The notes beneath the pieces are model-generated. The model did not search any database. It was not told the origin of the DNA and saw only the letters and a program-made list of their open reading frames with translations. The translations under genes were made by a program, and so were the position numbers. From assembly GCF_902148845.1 (NCBI RefSeq), contig NC_043748.1, positions 16,334,945 to 16,398,944 of the forward strand: a DNA stretch of 64,000 bases, given 5' to 3'. The first letter of the stretch is position 1; each line of letters starts with the position of its first letter. Origin of the DNA: Salarias fasciatus (lineage: Eukaryota; Chordata; Actinopteri; Blenniiformes; Blenniidae). This document shows positions 31,580 to 43,258 of this stretch, piece after piece.

Positions 31580-32001
31580 ATGTTGACTGCAGCTCTGTTC
31601 CTGTTGCTGGCATTTGGATCTTGTGAGTCTCCATCAATATCAGTTATTTACGGCACAGTTTCATAGTTTAATATTCATTTTCTTTTCTTTTTTTTTCCAA
31701 ACAGATGGGAAGTGTGAACAGCTGACACAACCTGCCTCTATGATAATACAGCAGGGTCAAGACCTGACCATCGCCTGTCAGGTGTCTTATTCTGTTAGCG
31801 GCTATTGGACTGGTTGGATTAGACAGCCTGCAGGAAAAGGACTGGAGTGGATTGGAATTAGATATACTGGAGGCTCACACTATAAAGACTCACTCAAGAG
31901 CAAGTTTACAATTGATGTGGATGCTTCCAGCAACACAGTGACTCTTAAAGGCCTGAACATGCAGCCTGAAGACAGTGCTGTGTATTACTGTGCCAGGTAC
32001 T
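31580..32001 (+). CDS. ighv: VH gene V5, intact
   Basis: Leader exon 31580-31622 (MLTAALFLLLAFGS), V exon from 31705. Reads GKCEQLTQPASMIIQQGQD with Cys23 in IACQVS, Trp41 in TGWIRQ and Cys104 in [17 protein letters not shown] (32002-32008), 23-bp spacer, ACAAAAACC (32032-32040), both perfect. Sister gene of V4. Confidence 0.96.
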
Positions 32002-32380
32002 CACAGTGACAGAAGACTGCCCTCCCCCTCTACAAAAACCCATCTGCACCTCGACTGTAACAGGAGGAGGAGCCCTCAGACCAGTGATTCTCAAATGAAG
32101 AATCTTATGTCATGGTTGTGTTCCATTTTAGGCAAGTTAACAGTAAAATGTTTATGTGCAAACAAGGATTTGTTCATGGCTTAACAGGGTCATACTTATT
32201 CTGTGAATTAATCATAGCAAGACTTTCGGCTTGTTAACATATAAAATATTCAGAATACCAACACCCATTTGCATTTGGAACATCAGTGTAGTTCAACCTG
32301 GTAACCTACTAGGACATCCATTTTGCCAAAAAGTAATGAACTTCATACTTGGAGTTTGTCATTAGGGAATTATGACCTTT

Positions 32381-32717
32381 TGTCATGATCATGGTGGATG
32401 CAAATGCAGACAAACATAAAGGTGGAGTTCTGAAGGGTTTATGAAAGGCCACACAAGAGGCTGTAGAGTAACAGAGGGCAGGGAAGTAACGTCAAACCAT
32501 TACAGAGAGACAGGAATGATGATACTAAATACACCTGTGAAAGGAAAAAGGAGACGAGAAGGTTAACAGGATGACTGAAACACGAGGTGAAGCAGATACA
32601 GACAACAGGAGGGACTAAAGACGATCACAGGAGAGAAACCAGAGAGGGGTATGGACACCAGATGGGGAAGGGAGACACAGACCAAACACACCAACAGAAA
32701 AGCACTGAATCCTGACA
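32381..32717. mobile_element. Solo-LTR-like fossil element
   Basis: A 337-bp insert with TG...CA ends (TGTCATGATC at the left, CCTGACA at the right) and perfect 5-bp target duplications CCTTT at 32376-32380 and 32718-32722. These features fit a solo LTR of an LTR retrotransposon. No internal coding part is present and the family is not identified. Confidence 0.55.
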
Positions 32718-32722
32718 CCTTT

Positions 32723-33664
32723 CTGTGTGACAGTGCAGCCATTTCTAAACAAACAAAATGAAGAATATTTCAATCACTGCCACCCATGGATATGTCACCT
32801 GTCCTGCATCCAGCTTATCTGGATTTATTGAGTAGCACAAAATCTCCAAAACTGGAATTTAATCTTGCAAACACTCAAGTCTGGATATCATTTAAGCTAC
32901 ATGTCATGTAGATTGAATTCATGTCAAATGTGTTGTTGGTGAGTGGGATTTGCTGCAAAGCACATTGAAAAAAAATTCAACAAGATGTAGCAACTGTCAA
33001 GAAGTGATAGTATTATTCCCATGGGGCAACTTGTTTTGCAGCCAGCAGCAGAAAAGCAAGAACTAAAAAACTAGAACTGAATTATGACAATACCTGCCTA
33101 AAAAGTTGCTGAGTGTTGAGAGAAGGTTGTTGAACCTGTTAGTGCTGCATTCTGGGACAATGTCTCTATCTCTGTCCTGGAGAAAACAACTAAAATTCAT
33201 CAGGAATGAACTGTAGATATCAGCAAAGGACTGTGCAGACTTTCGGAAAGAACCGTATAACACTGAAATAATTGTGTCACTTCATGTTAGCGTCAACTTA
33301 CACCTCATATTAAACTGATAGATTGATACTGTGTGAGTGCTGGACTTTCAGGGAGTGCTAAATTCCCTAAACACTGATCCAGTTCATAATCTTGAGGATT
33401 TTACACCGAGTTGTTCTGTAGTTGCAAATGAACAATTCAAAAACAACTGGCACAAAGTAAATTGAACTTGCGATCTCACAGCAACCTGAAAAAACAAACT
33501 GTAAAAATATCAAAAATTACTGTTTATTTGGTTGATTGCCTGATTCATTTATTTATTTCTTAATACATTCATTTTAAAAGGTCTGGAGCAGTTATAGTCA
33601 CCGGCTGCACCTTGAGGAGGAGAGCCACCAATGAAGGACATGAGGAGAGAATCAACCAACTGAC

Positions 33665-33668
<4 letters not shown>
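32723..33668. other. Spacer, no gene seen
   Basis: AT-rich non-coding sequence without a V segment or clear repeat. Confidence 0.5.
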
Positions 33669-33706
<38 letters not shown>

Positions 33707-34080
33707 GGTTTGATCCTCCAAACTCACTTTCACCTTGACAGAGGCACACAGTGGTGCTCTGACGATCACGTTGTTGGATTTTAGCTCCACTGACACTCTG
33801 CTCCTCAGACACAAAGTAACAGATATGGGTGCGCTCCACCTTGATAGAGGCAGTACTGTGTTGACTTTGGATGAACATTTAAGCACATGGGAGCACAGCT
33901 GGAAAGACCACCTGGACTGGACTGCTGACACAAATGCTCTGTGTGAGAGAGCACAGAGCTGGCTGTACTTCCTCAGAAGCTGCTGCAGATGTTCTGCTGA
34001 TTTTATGTGGACATTTTTGATCTTTAGCTGTTTCTGAGTAAAAAATACTACATGGTGCACCCATATCAATTCAAGACTGA
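33669..34080 (-). mobile_element. Probable retroposed sequence with 44-T run (poly(A) of the minus strand)
   Basis: 44 consecutive T at 33669-33712 sit beside about 370 bp of non-repetitive sequence. Read on the minus strand this is a sequence ending in a long poly(A). The source is not recognised and target duplications are not evident. Confidence 0.35.
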
Positions 34081-34948
34081 AACTATCTAACCAATAAAGA
34101 CTATATTTAACTATTCTGAGTAAAATATGAGTTGAACACTACGATGAGGCTTGGAGCCAGTGTCACATTGCGGAGGGGGCGGGGACTTGTAATGAGCCCT
34201 GATAGCTCATTGGCTATTTCACTTGTTGACAATCCACATTATGGATCTAATCTTGATCTGAGCTTCAGTTGGCTGCTGCCAGAAATGGACTGAATGAACG
34301 GCTATAGCTTCAAAAATAAAAAGAAAGTCTCACACTTTGACCCATCAGAATATAAAATAAAATGATAGATCAACAAAGAGACTCAATTTGCTTCATAAAC
34401 GGCCAGACATTAACATGACAGCTTGTCATGACACAGCTGATCAATTAGTTGCCTTCATAACGGGAAACGGAGACACAAAGGCAAAACGAAGTGTGCATTA
34501 TGATACGTTGTGCAGCACAGGGTGCACTGTTTCAGCACCATGGTCAGCGCCATGACTTTCTCATTAAAATAGCGACCTGCTGAAAATCCAGCATCACAAC
34601 AGCCGATTGGCCAGTTCAGCACCATGGTCAGCGCCATGGACTTCAGTCATATGTTGCTCAGATAAAGGTTAAAACGTAAAGCAGACTAAACCAACAGGGT
34701 GGGAAACGATGGACAGAAGGTCAACGACATACAGGGATTTTGGACACCATACAGTCTTAATAACCTGCATCAAGTCACTCATGATCAACCCAGACAAGAC
34801 AAGTGAAGAAGCAACGTGTGTGGCCTGTGTTAATGCAATAACCAAGCAGACACGGCGATCCACAACACAAACAGCTATGAAAACAATACCAGACAGCCAG
34901 CATCTATGGCAATCCTAGTCTGTGTCATCACAATGAATATGGAACGAC

Positions 34949-35270
34949 TTACTGATGATGTTCTCGTCCAGTGATGGAAGTTTGAATCCGATCCAGGAAA
35001 ACTGCCAACAAGAATGTATCCAAACCAGCGGGAAAAAAATCCACTGCAGACAATACGAAATATCCAGAGTCCAAAATGTCCAAAATAAAAAAAAGTCCAA
35101 CTGTTTGAACATGCCAATCTCGAACATATTCCGGAACTGAGTAGCGTGGCCTCATAACACATGGCACCATCTTCATCTCCTTCATCCTCGCAAACCTTTC
35201 AGCTACCTGGTTCTTATCAATGACAATATCCCTCTTCAAAGTGAGGTTTGAGAGTCTGGCCTTGCTCATT
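34949..35270 (-). mobile_element. hAT transposase C-terminal fragment
   Basis: On the minus strand the frame from 35269 reads MSKARLSNLTLKRDIVIDKN, then VAERFARMKEMKM. This matches the style of the hAT dimerisation-domain end (xxRLxxLxLLSIExxx...FAxxKxRK), so a decayed DNA transposon lies here. The boundaries of the whole element, probably within 34140-35720, are not resolved. Confidence 0.5.
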
Positions 35271-36234
35271 ATTTCAGGCGGCTGGCGTTCAGGTTGTTGT
35301 TATTATTATTATTTTTTCGGCATCAGTCTGGCGGTGGGCCCCACCTTGGGCCCGGGACAGCCGCACCCTCTGCCCCCAGACTTAAGATCATTATCACTGA
35401 TATAACTTCAGCGAAACCACCCAGCAGTAGAGAAAGCTCATCATGCTAACTAGCTACGTAGCATGCACAGCTACTTGTAATTACAGCAAGAAGAAAATAA
35501 ACTTCCCCTAAACTTAATTTCTATCTGAGCCAGGTAGATTCACTTCATCACTTCCTACCTGAGGGTCTCTTCTCCTTCTGCCTCCCCTTCCCCTCCACCA
35601 CTGCTGCCACCTCCACCATCTGTGTGACTGATTGATTAATTGATAACAGCTGTGGTCCAAGAGGGAGGGGCATCGCCTTTGGCTGATCCAGCTCAGAATC
35701 AATCATGTCTAATGGGCCAATCTACCCGTTTTCTGAACCAATAGCTATCATAACTCATACCATTGTGCCATTGCAAATGCTAAGAGCTCAGTTAAAAAAT
35801 AAAAAAACAAAAAAGAAAACTTGCCTTCAATCACCATCAGCCCACAGGGAAGCCAGGTGGCCAGTCCAGTGGTGAAAAGTTTTATTTAATACTCCCGAGA
35901 GTTAAAGGCAAAGTTCAAAGGCAAAAAGCAAGTGAGTATAGTTAGACTTTTGCTAAAAAGTCGTTTCTCGTCACTTTTATCTTTATTGGTAACTTGCTGA
36001 GATATGTACATCGAGTTGTCATGATCAATATATCATGAGCGACAATCTCACACAAGTGGAGCTAAACTGAAAGCTATTTTTGTGGGAGATTTCAATGTAT
36101 TTGCAGATATAATATTTCAGCTGGTTTAGCAGGTAAATAACGTGGTTAGTTGTGTTGAAAGACTGATCAAAATTTTCATGTCCTGTTAAAAATCACAATG
36201 TAAAGTGGGCTTTGTTCCCTCCTCTGCTTCCATC
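35271..36234. other. Spacer before V6
   Basis: A GC-rich patch at 35315-35395 and a pyrimidine-rich patch at 35555-35620. No gene. Confidence 0.45.
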
Positions 36235-36653
36235 ATGTTCTCTGTGGCTGCATTACTGCTGCCAGCAGCTGCATCCTGTGAGGAGTTTTCAGTCATCTGG
36301 AAAGATTCCAGAAACACTGAATGATCAAATTCAAGATGAAGCTAATATCTGTTTCTTATTTCAACAGGTGTATATCGTGTCAATCTCAGTAAGCCTGATT
36401 TAATGTCCGTGCAGCCTGGACAGTCTTTGACCATCACCTGTCAGGTTTCTGGTTATTCTCTGACTACAGGCTGGATCAGACAGCGCCAAGGAGCAGCAAT
36501 GAACTTGATCTTGGTTCGATGGGGTGGAGGAGATTTTTACCACAACAATGCTCTAAGAAACAAGTTCAGCTACCGGACACTGACTGCAACCAGCAGAGTG
36601 GAATTAACAGGGCTGAATCTGCAGCCTGAGGACACTGGTGTTTATTACTGTGA
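36235..36653 (+). pseudogene. ighv: VH gene V6, open frame with no usable RSS
   Basis: Leader exon 36235-36277 (MFSVAALLLPAAAS), V exon from 36368, reading VYRVNLSKPDLMSVQPGQS. Cys23 in ITCQVSGYS, Trp41 in TGWIRQ and Cys104 in VYYCDT are present and no stop occurs. CDR1 is short and framework 2 is altered (RQRQGAAMNLI). CACAAGT at 36654-36660 is a poor heptamer and nothing nonamer-like stands 23 bp on. No octamer is obvious upstream. Probably unable to recombine. Same subgroup as V11/V15/V21. Confidence 0.8.
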
Positions 36654-37210
36654 CACAAGTCACCAAAGTACCTTCACAAGAAGTTCATTCACATGAGGCT
36701 CAGTCACTTTTGATGACAACTACTACTTCTATGACTGACTAACAATGCATTTTTAAATAGATAAATAACATTTATTGGTTATATTGCCTGCAATGCTTTT
36801 GAGAAAACATGCAATATTTGCATTGAACAACTGTGCTGTGCACATCACACGAATGTGTGTGCACGTGTGTATGTTGAGGAGGAGTCAATGCAAAACATCA
36901 TTTGTCTTTCTTACTTATCTGCACAGAAGCAGAGCAGTGATCCCCAGTTTTCCATGATGGACGTCGTCAGAGGACTGCTGCTGTTAACGCTCTGCTGGGC
37001 AGGTGAAGAGTCAACATTTTCAATGATTATTCTGATGCAAGGACAACAGTTCTCACACCAGTCTTCTTCATTTGTCCTGACAGGTACTGGTGCTCAGACT
37101 CTGATTGAACCTGGATCAGTTCTTAAAAACCCTGGAGAATCACACACTCTGACTTGTACAGCTTCTGGATTCACATTTCGTGATTATGACATGGACTGGA
37201 TGGACAAGCA

Positions 37211-37832
37211 CAGGGTTTCTTAACCCTGGTCCTCGAGGCCCAGTGTCCTGCATGTTTCACCTCTGTTACGGCCTGTAACTAAAAACAGAGATAATATAGA
37301 AAAACTCAAAGGATTCCTGAAGCCAAACACAAACCAAAAGGATAATTCAAAACACAGAACCAAAACTACAAATAGTCAAACCCAAAACGAGTGCCTCACT
37401 ACCAAACACGATACTAATTCAGAGCTCAAGAGGCACGAGAGCATGGCGAGCTACAGCCAGCTCCAGTCTGTGTCCTGCTGGCTGCTTTTATCCCCTCAGC
37501 TGCTCCGCAGGGTTGGTTGACGAGGTGCTCTCGGGCCAGGCTCCCCAGGTGCAGGCAATGGAGATAATTCCTGCAGCAGCAGCAGCCTGGGATCACGCAC
37601 TCTGACACAGACACACACTCACATGGGGGGGGAGAACCGAGAATACGGCGACAGCCGTAACAACCTCTCTCCCAGTTGGAACACACCTGATTGCAATGAG
37701 AGCTAATGCAGTGAGAGCTTCTTTACAAGCAGCCCAGTAATTAGCTCTTATTGCAATCAGGTGTGTTCCAACTGGGAGAGAGGTGAAACATGCAGGACAC
37801 TGGGCCTTGAGGACCAGGGTCAAGAAACCCTG
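37211..37832. mobile_element. hAT-type MITE inserted in V7, itself carrying a nested insert
   Basis: Terminal inverted repeats of about 50 bp: CAGGGTTTCTTAACCCTGGT at the left, its reverse complement (ACCAGGGTCAAGAAACCCTG) at the right. The 8-bp target duplication is GACAAGCA (37203-37210) / GACGAGCA (37833-37840), one mismatch. The inverted repeat resumes inside (CCCAGTTGGAACACACCTGA on both arms), so without the nested insert this is a fold-back element of about 220 bp. Confidence 0.9.
37265..37661. mobile_element. Nested insert inside the V7 MITE
   Basis: A 397-bp block with short inverted ends GTTACGGC / GCCGTAAC that splits the left arm of the MITE. ACCTCT is repeated at 37259-37264 and 37663-37668, the likely target duplication. 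It must be younger than the MITE. Family not identified. Confidence 0.7.
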
Positions 37833-38029
37833 GACGAGCACTCAACGTTACTCTGTCAGTTCAAGGGAGGTTTACTATCTCCAGAGACAATGACAAACAG
37901 CAGGTGTATTTACAGATCAACAGTCTCAGCACTGAAGATTCAGCCGTTTATTATTGTGCTCGACTCCCACAGTGACTGAAGCTCCTTTAGAGGTCATTCA
38001 AAATCCAAATATCCATAAACGATGTAACA

Positions 38030-39240
38030 TCGCAGCCACCTCACCTGGCAGGGATTATCCATTGCTCCTTAATGTGAGTGGCTGGCTACAAAACAAATCG
38101 CTTGCCTTCTTGGGCAGTGGTTTGGATCTTTGGGACTTCACAGGTCTTCAGGTGGGCACCCCCTTTCACAGGTGTTTCGTCAATTAGCCTACGACACCTC
38201 CGGGGGGCTTGACAGCGGGACCAACGTCCTGGAACCACTTCCTCCATCCCTCGGATCCTCTCCACTCGGTTCTGCTCTCCCTCCTATCTGCTGGCTGGAT
38301 TGCGCCATTGCTCAGCCTTCTTCAGCCAGAGCCATCTTGACGCTGTCTCTGCCTGTTTCGTCACATTCCCAGTCAGCGTCTTGCGCACAGGACCTTTCAT
38401 CCCAAGGGCTCCCAGTGCTGTCCACAATGATTGCCCTGGAAAACCTCTACAGCCAACTTCGACTGGGACATTCCAGGCTTTCCAGCCCTTCTGCTGGATC
38501 TCAGAAATCAGAGGCTGATACTTCCCACGCTTCCGCTCATGTGCCTCTTCAATCCTTTCCTCCCAGGGCACTGTTAGCTCCAAGAGGACCACCTGTCTGG
38601 TTACTTTTGACCAGATCACAATGTCAGGACGGAAGTTGGTGTCAATAATCTCTCCCGGAAATTTCAGCTGTCTTCCAAGATCTACTCTCATGTCCCAATC
38701 CTCTGCTGTCGCGAAAATTCCTGTGGACGCAATGTGTTTTCCGACAACCTCCCCAGGCTTGAGGAAGCTGATAAACCGAGGACCTTTGGCCTCATGACTG
38801 GTCCTTTTCTTCTTCCTTTCCCTCTCCAAACCCTCGGCTAGCTGGGCCAACACCTGGTCATGTCGCCATCTATACCGCCCATCTGCCAGGCCAGCTTGGC
38901 ATGCTGAGAGGATATGTTCCAAGGTAGCTGTCTTCCCGCACAGTTCACACTGGGGATTCTCAGTCAGTCTCCACTTCTGGAGATTCGCTGGTGTGGGTAA
39001 CACGTCATAGACAGAACAGAGCAGGAATTTAATGCGATGTTCTTCCATATTCCAGAGCTCGGTCCACTTTAGAGACCTTCCTCGGACACCCTCCCAACGT
39101 GTCCAGCTGCCTTGCGGCTTCATAGCCACTGCCCTAGCTAGTCCAGTCTCTTCCTCACCTGCCCGCACCTCTTTCTGTACCATGCTTCGCCGCTCCTTGT
39201 GATCTGCCCCCCTCCAACTTGATCTGTACTGTATTGTTAA
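38030..39240 (-). mobile_element. LINE fragment with restriction-like endonuclease domain (R2/R4/NeSL type)
   Basis: The minus-strand frame 39183-38284 (299 aa) is the C-terminal third of a LINE ORF. A zinc knuckle C-x2-C-x7-H-x4-C is at residues 79-95 (CELCGKTATLEHILSAC), and a PD-(D/E)xK-like nuclease core follows: R-P-D at 185-187 and LLELTVPWE with Glu202. The reverse transcriptase is missing at the 5' side, and about 250 bp after the stop look like 3' UTR. It lies immediately 3' of the V7 RSS. Rex6 is the known teleost R4-clade member, but the exact family is not settled here. Confidence 0.85.
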
Positions 39241-41132
39241 GTGTGTGTGTGTGTGTCGATCTTGATTTACTCCTTTGTTTCATTTTTTTCATTCTTCTTC
39301 TTTCCTCTGCCCTTTTCCTCCCTCTTTCTCACCTCGTACTGTTCCACACATTTTAGTTTCTTTTGCAGTGACTAAAAAACTGAGAAGAACCAATAAAAAC
39401 CAGTTACTGCTCTCTGATCGAACCTTTAAATGAGAAAAGGAAGTCTGAGGAATTTTTTTTATTAAAACAAGCCCTGCAATAAAACTCCATCAAAAAACAA
39501 CTGGGGCCAGTACAGGTAATTAATTAAGGATTAAAAAAAATAAATAAATGTGCAAAACTGAGGAAACAGCAGCTGTTGTGGTTTAACTTCCCATTCCTCA
39601 AGCTCACCAACAACATGTTTGACGTCCTTCTGTAATATGAGAAATGTATTCAAAATGGTGAATGTAAGAGGAAATGCAGAACAGTTTTCTAGAAGTGAGG
39701 AAAGAAAATAAATGTTTTAAGCATCTGAAGTATGAAACACCCTAAAAGTAAAAGGAGCTTTAGGAAAATGTCTTGTTATTGCATCAAACTGTTTTTCTGT
39801 CTTGCCAAAATCAATCTCATTAAACTGACAGTTGACTCCAGACTCAGAGTCATCTGTTGACTCGTCATGTCTTTGCATTGTAGCAACAGGGCAGAACTCG
39901 TGGAGAACATTAATGCATGCTAAAGGAGGATATGGAAGCTCCAGGCTGCAGGCCTGAAACCCAGAATCAAACCTTTTCAAAGAATGGACAGTTTGCTGAG
40001 ACAACTTGATGGAGAAAATAATTATAAGCCTGACTTTACCAGCCACCATTCAAGTCGTATTATCAATACAGTGGACAGATTGGCTTTAAACATTCAGGAA
40101 ATCAACATAAACAGTGAGCAAAAAGAACAATACAGGCACCGCTCAAAGAAATCAGTCAAGATTATCTGAACTTCATTCAGTGTTCTGGTCCAGGATAACT
40201 TTGACTTCACAGCAGATGCTCTTCCTGTCAATTCCTGTTTCACAAGAATAAATCCAATCAAACAAAACTTTGAATGAAATAAATAAAAAGGCACAAAATT
40301 ATATTAGACTGTCATTTATTCCCAGTTCAGAAAGAGAAGAAAAAAACAGATGAGAGACTACCACCACAAAAAGCTGCTCATCATTGCTTTCTTTTCCTTT
40401 TGAGTTTTGTTGAGTTTGTTTCAGCTCCTGAGCAGCCATTTGCCAGTCAAACCACCAAGTATCTCAATTTCTTTGTCTTCAAACATCTGCTGAGAAAATT
40501 CGCATAATTCTTATCTCTGGAAACATGCAGATTTTGACAGACTTCAGCATTAATTTAAACGTTTTCAGGAAAATAAGTCTGCAAGTGCTGCCAGCATGAA
40601 GATGAAGTCATACTATGATTGAATTACCACAGGTTCAGCAAGAATCTGATTATAAAGTGACTTTAATAAGTGTTTCCTGTGTATTATATCATTTGAGAAA
40701 ATTATACTGGTTTTGTTTTTTATTGATCAGGTGTTTTTATTTATCAGGTGAACATCTTCAGTTTCCCTCAATTTCTGAATTTGATGAATATTTGTTACTG
40801 ATGTTTTGAGCATGTCACAGCAAAATATATTTTATTAAACTTTTTCAATGTCAGTTGAAGGTCGCTGTGTAAAAAATGAGCACAAATCCTAAAGTTGTTC
40901 CAGTGAATGCTCTGCGTGTTATAGTAACATTAGTAGGGAATAATAATGTGATCTCCCAGTTCAGTAAATTTGTTAAAACTTTGCAAATAAATAATACTCT
41001 TTTCCACTGGCTCCAGTTAGAACAGCAGCAGTTTGATAAACTTTTTACAAACACGGCGGCGTTCTGCATGAAGCAGCTATAAAAACATCCAGCTCTCACC
41101 ACAGTTTGCTGCACATCAGTTAACCATCAACA
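39241..41132. other. Spacer V7-V8
   Basis: A short (GT)n at 39241-39256, otherwise AT-rich non-coding DNA. The frames at 39717-40169 show no known domain. TATAAAAA at 41079-41086 is a likely TATA box for V8. Confidence 0.5.
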
Positions 41133-41395
41133 ATGTTTTCTGTTGCTGTCCTGTTGCTCTGTGCAGCTGGCTCCTGTGAGTCCTCTCTGTCTTTGACAAA
41201 GTTCATGTGTCTTTGCTGTGTGATCTGGACATTTGTCAGGATCAATTTTTGTTATCTATTTAATACTTATGACATTTTTTATAGTCATCAATATTTTTAC
41301 AGATGTGAAATGTGAACAAATAAACCTGAAAACTGATGGTACCAGAGGAGGCGCTACAATACCACAAAAAGAAGAAGCAGGGAACTTAATCACTG
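41133..41395 (+). pseudogene. ighv: VH remnant V8, leader fused to a foreign 3' flank
   Basis: Leader exon 41133-41175 (MFSVAVLLLCAAGS), donor GTGAGT, acceptor TTTTTACAG, then V exon from 41303 reading VKCEQINLKTDG. This is the start of a V0/V2/V4-type framework 1, but after about 13 codons it runs into CCAGAGGAGG(C/A)GCTACAA. The same sequence lies in the 3' flank of V9 (42518-42540). The body of the V gene and its RSS are gone, as after a deletion between two V genes. Confidence 0.82.
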
Positions 41396-41927
41396 TATAA
41401 ATCATCATGGCTGTGAGAGGCTTTGCACATGAACCCAGAAACACAAGAAAAATAAACTCACACATCTCATAGAATATAAAGAAACAACTCAAAAATCAAC
41501 AGATGTTCCTCTGTCTCAATGCTTGGAACAAAAGTCCCATCAGTGAAGAGCACGATTATTTTCTCTTTCCTGGTGTCGAACAATCAGTCATGCATTTGAG
41601 GCTGACGGGTGACTATTAAACTGTCCGTAGATGTTGATGTGATTTTGAGTGATTTTCTTCTCTGTGACCGAATGAAAACCTGTCCTGTGTGTAACTTGAC
41701 TTCCTCCATTGACAGATGTGAGCAGCTCCAGCGCCCTGTGACACTAAGTTGGATAAAGTAGTCTCGAAGAAGGATTTATTATAATCTGAATGAAAAATAT
41801 GTTTTTGAAATAGAAAAGTCGAAATATTAATAATTTAGATAATGAATAAGATATTGAAATTAAAAAGTCTCTCATATTTTCTTCCCTGAAAACAAATACA
41901 AATGACTAAACTCCAAAGGAGGAGTCA

Positions 41928-41935
41928 ATGCAAAA
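41928..41935 (+). promoter_or_regulatory. V9 octamer-like ATGCAAAA
   Basis: Within the motif GGAGGAGTCAATGCAAAACA, 78 bp before the V9 ATG. The same motif precedes V7, V10, V13, V17, V20 and V22. Confidence 0.65.
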
Positions 41936-42005
41936 CACATCCTCCACCTCTACTTACTGGCTGCTCAGAGAATGACAGACAGCAGTAAACAGGCAGTTTA
42001 ACACG

Positions 42006-42451
42006 ATGGCCTCCAGCAGCTTCAGACTACTGCTTTTAACTCTCTGCTGGGCAGGTGAAGCATTTCACAAACCTTATGTTGGTTTTCTATTTCAATATAT
42101 TGTTACTGACAGCAAGTGAAACTGTTTGTTTTGTATTGACAGGAGCTCGTAGTCTGACTCTGACTGAGTCTGATCCTGTGGTCAAAAAGCCAGGAGAGTC
42201 CCACACATTGACCTGTACAGGTTCTGGATTCACAATGAGCAGCGACGATATGGCCTGGATCAGACAGGCTCCTGGGAAAGGACTGGAGTGGATTGCCTGG
42301 CTTGAGGACGGCAGTAGTGGCACAAGTTATTACTCTGAGTCAGTCCGGGGCCGCTTCACCATCTCCAGAGACGACAGCAGAAATCAGCTGCTTCTGCAGA
42401 TGAACAGTCTAAAAATGGAAGATTCTGCTGTTTATTACTGTGCCAGAGAGT
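42006..42451 (+). CDS. ighv: VH gene V9, intact
   Basis: Leader exon 42006-42054 ([16 protein letters not shown]), V exon from 42143: [19 protein letters not shown], Cys23 in [11 protein letters not shown], Trp41 in MAWIRQ, Cys104 in [17 protein letters not shown] (42452-42458), 23-bp spacer, GCAAAAACT (42482-42490). First of a subgroup with V10, V13, V17 and V22 that share nearly identical leaders. Confidence 0.95.
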
Positions 42452-42490
42452 CACAGTGATGCAAACCTTCAGTAGAGTGAAGCAAAAACT

Positions 42491-43200
42491 CACTGAGCCT
42501 GAAAACCCATAACATGAAGCTGCCAGAGGAGGAGCTACAAAACCACAAAAAGATGAGAACGGGAACTGTCTTGGCTTTGAGAAACAGGTTTGCACATGAA
42601 CTCAGAAAGGCCAGAAATATACACCCACACATTTTGCACAAATAAAGGGAAAAAAAATCACAGCTCAACAGATCTTCATTTGTCTGAAGGTTTGTCACCG
42701 AAGGACGTCTGCAATGTCCATCATAATAACATCTGTTATCATGTCAATAGTATTTTTAACGTTTAATTACTTCTCTGCTATTTGCAGAATAAGATTAATG
42801 ACTTTTTCTATTATTTTACCAATCTGCTGTATACTGAAGCCTCAAGTGATTGTACTGATCCATAAAGACATGTTAACACAGAAGCAAGCTGAAGCTTTGT
42901 CAAATCTAACTTCCACTGTCACCCTCAGATCTTCTGTCCATGATTCTTCATCTGCATATTTGACCGTGAAATTTCATCAGATGAAAATTTAAAATCAAAT
43001 CCAACATTTAGTTTTTATGAAGAGCATTACATCTTGATGTGACTGTAAGGAGGTGAAATGCTAAATGGAGTAGAAAGGACAGGTAGTGTGAAACAAGACG
43101 AGTCAAGAGTCAAAACTAGAAAATGTTGACTCCTGCAAAAAAGAAGCAGCAGAATCAACTCTTGATGAGGCCAGGAAAGGTTGTGATTGTTTTGTTTGTT
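42491..43200. other. Spacer 3' of V9
   Basis: Non-coding, AT-rich. 42500-42680 is the flank that V8 was fused to. Confidence 0.55.
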
Positions 43201-43227
43201 TTTTTGTTTTTTGTTTTTTTTTTTGGC

Positions 43228-43256
<29 letters not shown>
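43228..43256 (+). repeat. Poly-G run (29 G)
   Basis: Uninterrupted G tract preceded by T-runs. Could form G-quadruplexes and is a likely site of length error. Confidence 0.9.

Positions 43257-43258
<2 letters not shown>

Larger units (their letters stand above)
36954..37967 (+). pseudogene. ighv: VH pseudogene V7, split by a transposon
   Basis: Leader exon 36954-37002 ([16 protein letters not shown]), V exon from 37084: [17 protein letters not shown], Cys23 in [11 protein letters not shown], then [10 protein letters not shown], where the insert at 37211 begins. After it, 37841-37967 resumes in framework 3: [17 protein letters not shown] and AVYYCAR. Most of framework 2 and CDR2 is missing, so sequence was lost besides the insertion. 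The RSS survives: CACAGTG (37968-37974), 23-bp spacer, TCAAAATCC (37998-38006). Octamer-like ATGCAAAA lies about 65 bp before the ATG. Confidence 0.93.

Noticed and set aside
33735-34037. 100-codon frame beside the poly-T run
   Set aside because: No domain recognised and opposing frames on the other strand; treated as part of a retroposed sequence.
38130-38648. 172-codon plus-strand frame
   Set aside because: Antisense shadow of the minus-strand LINE nuclease ORF.
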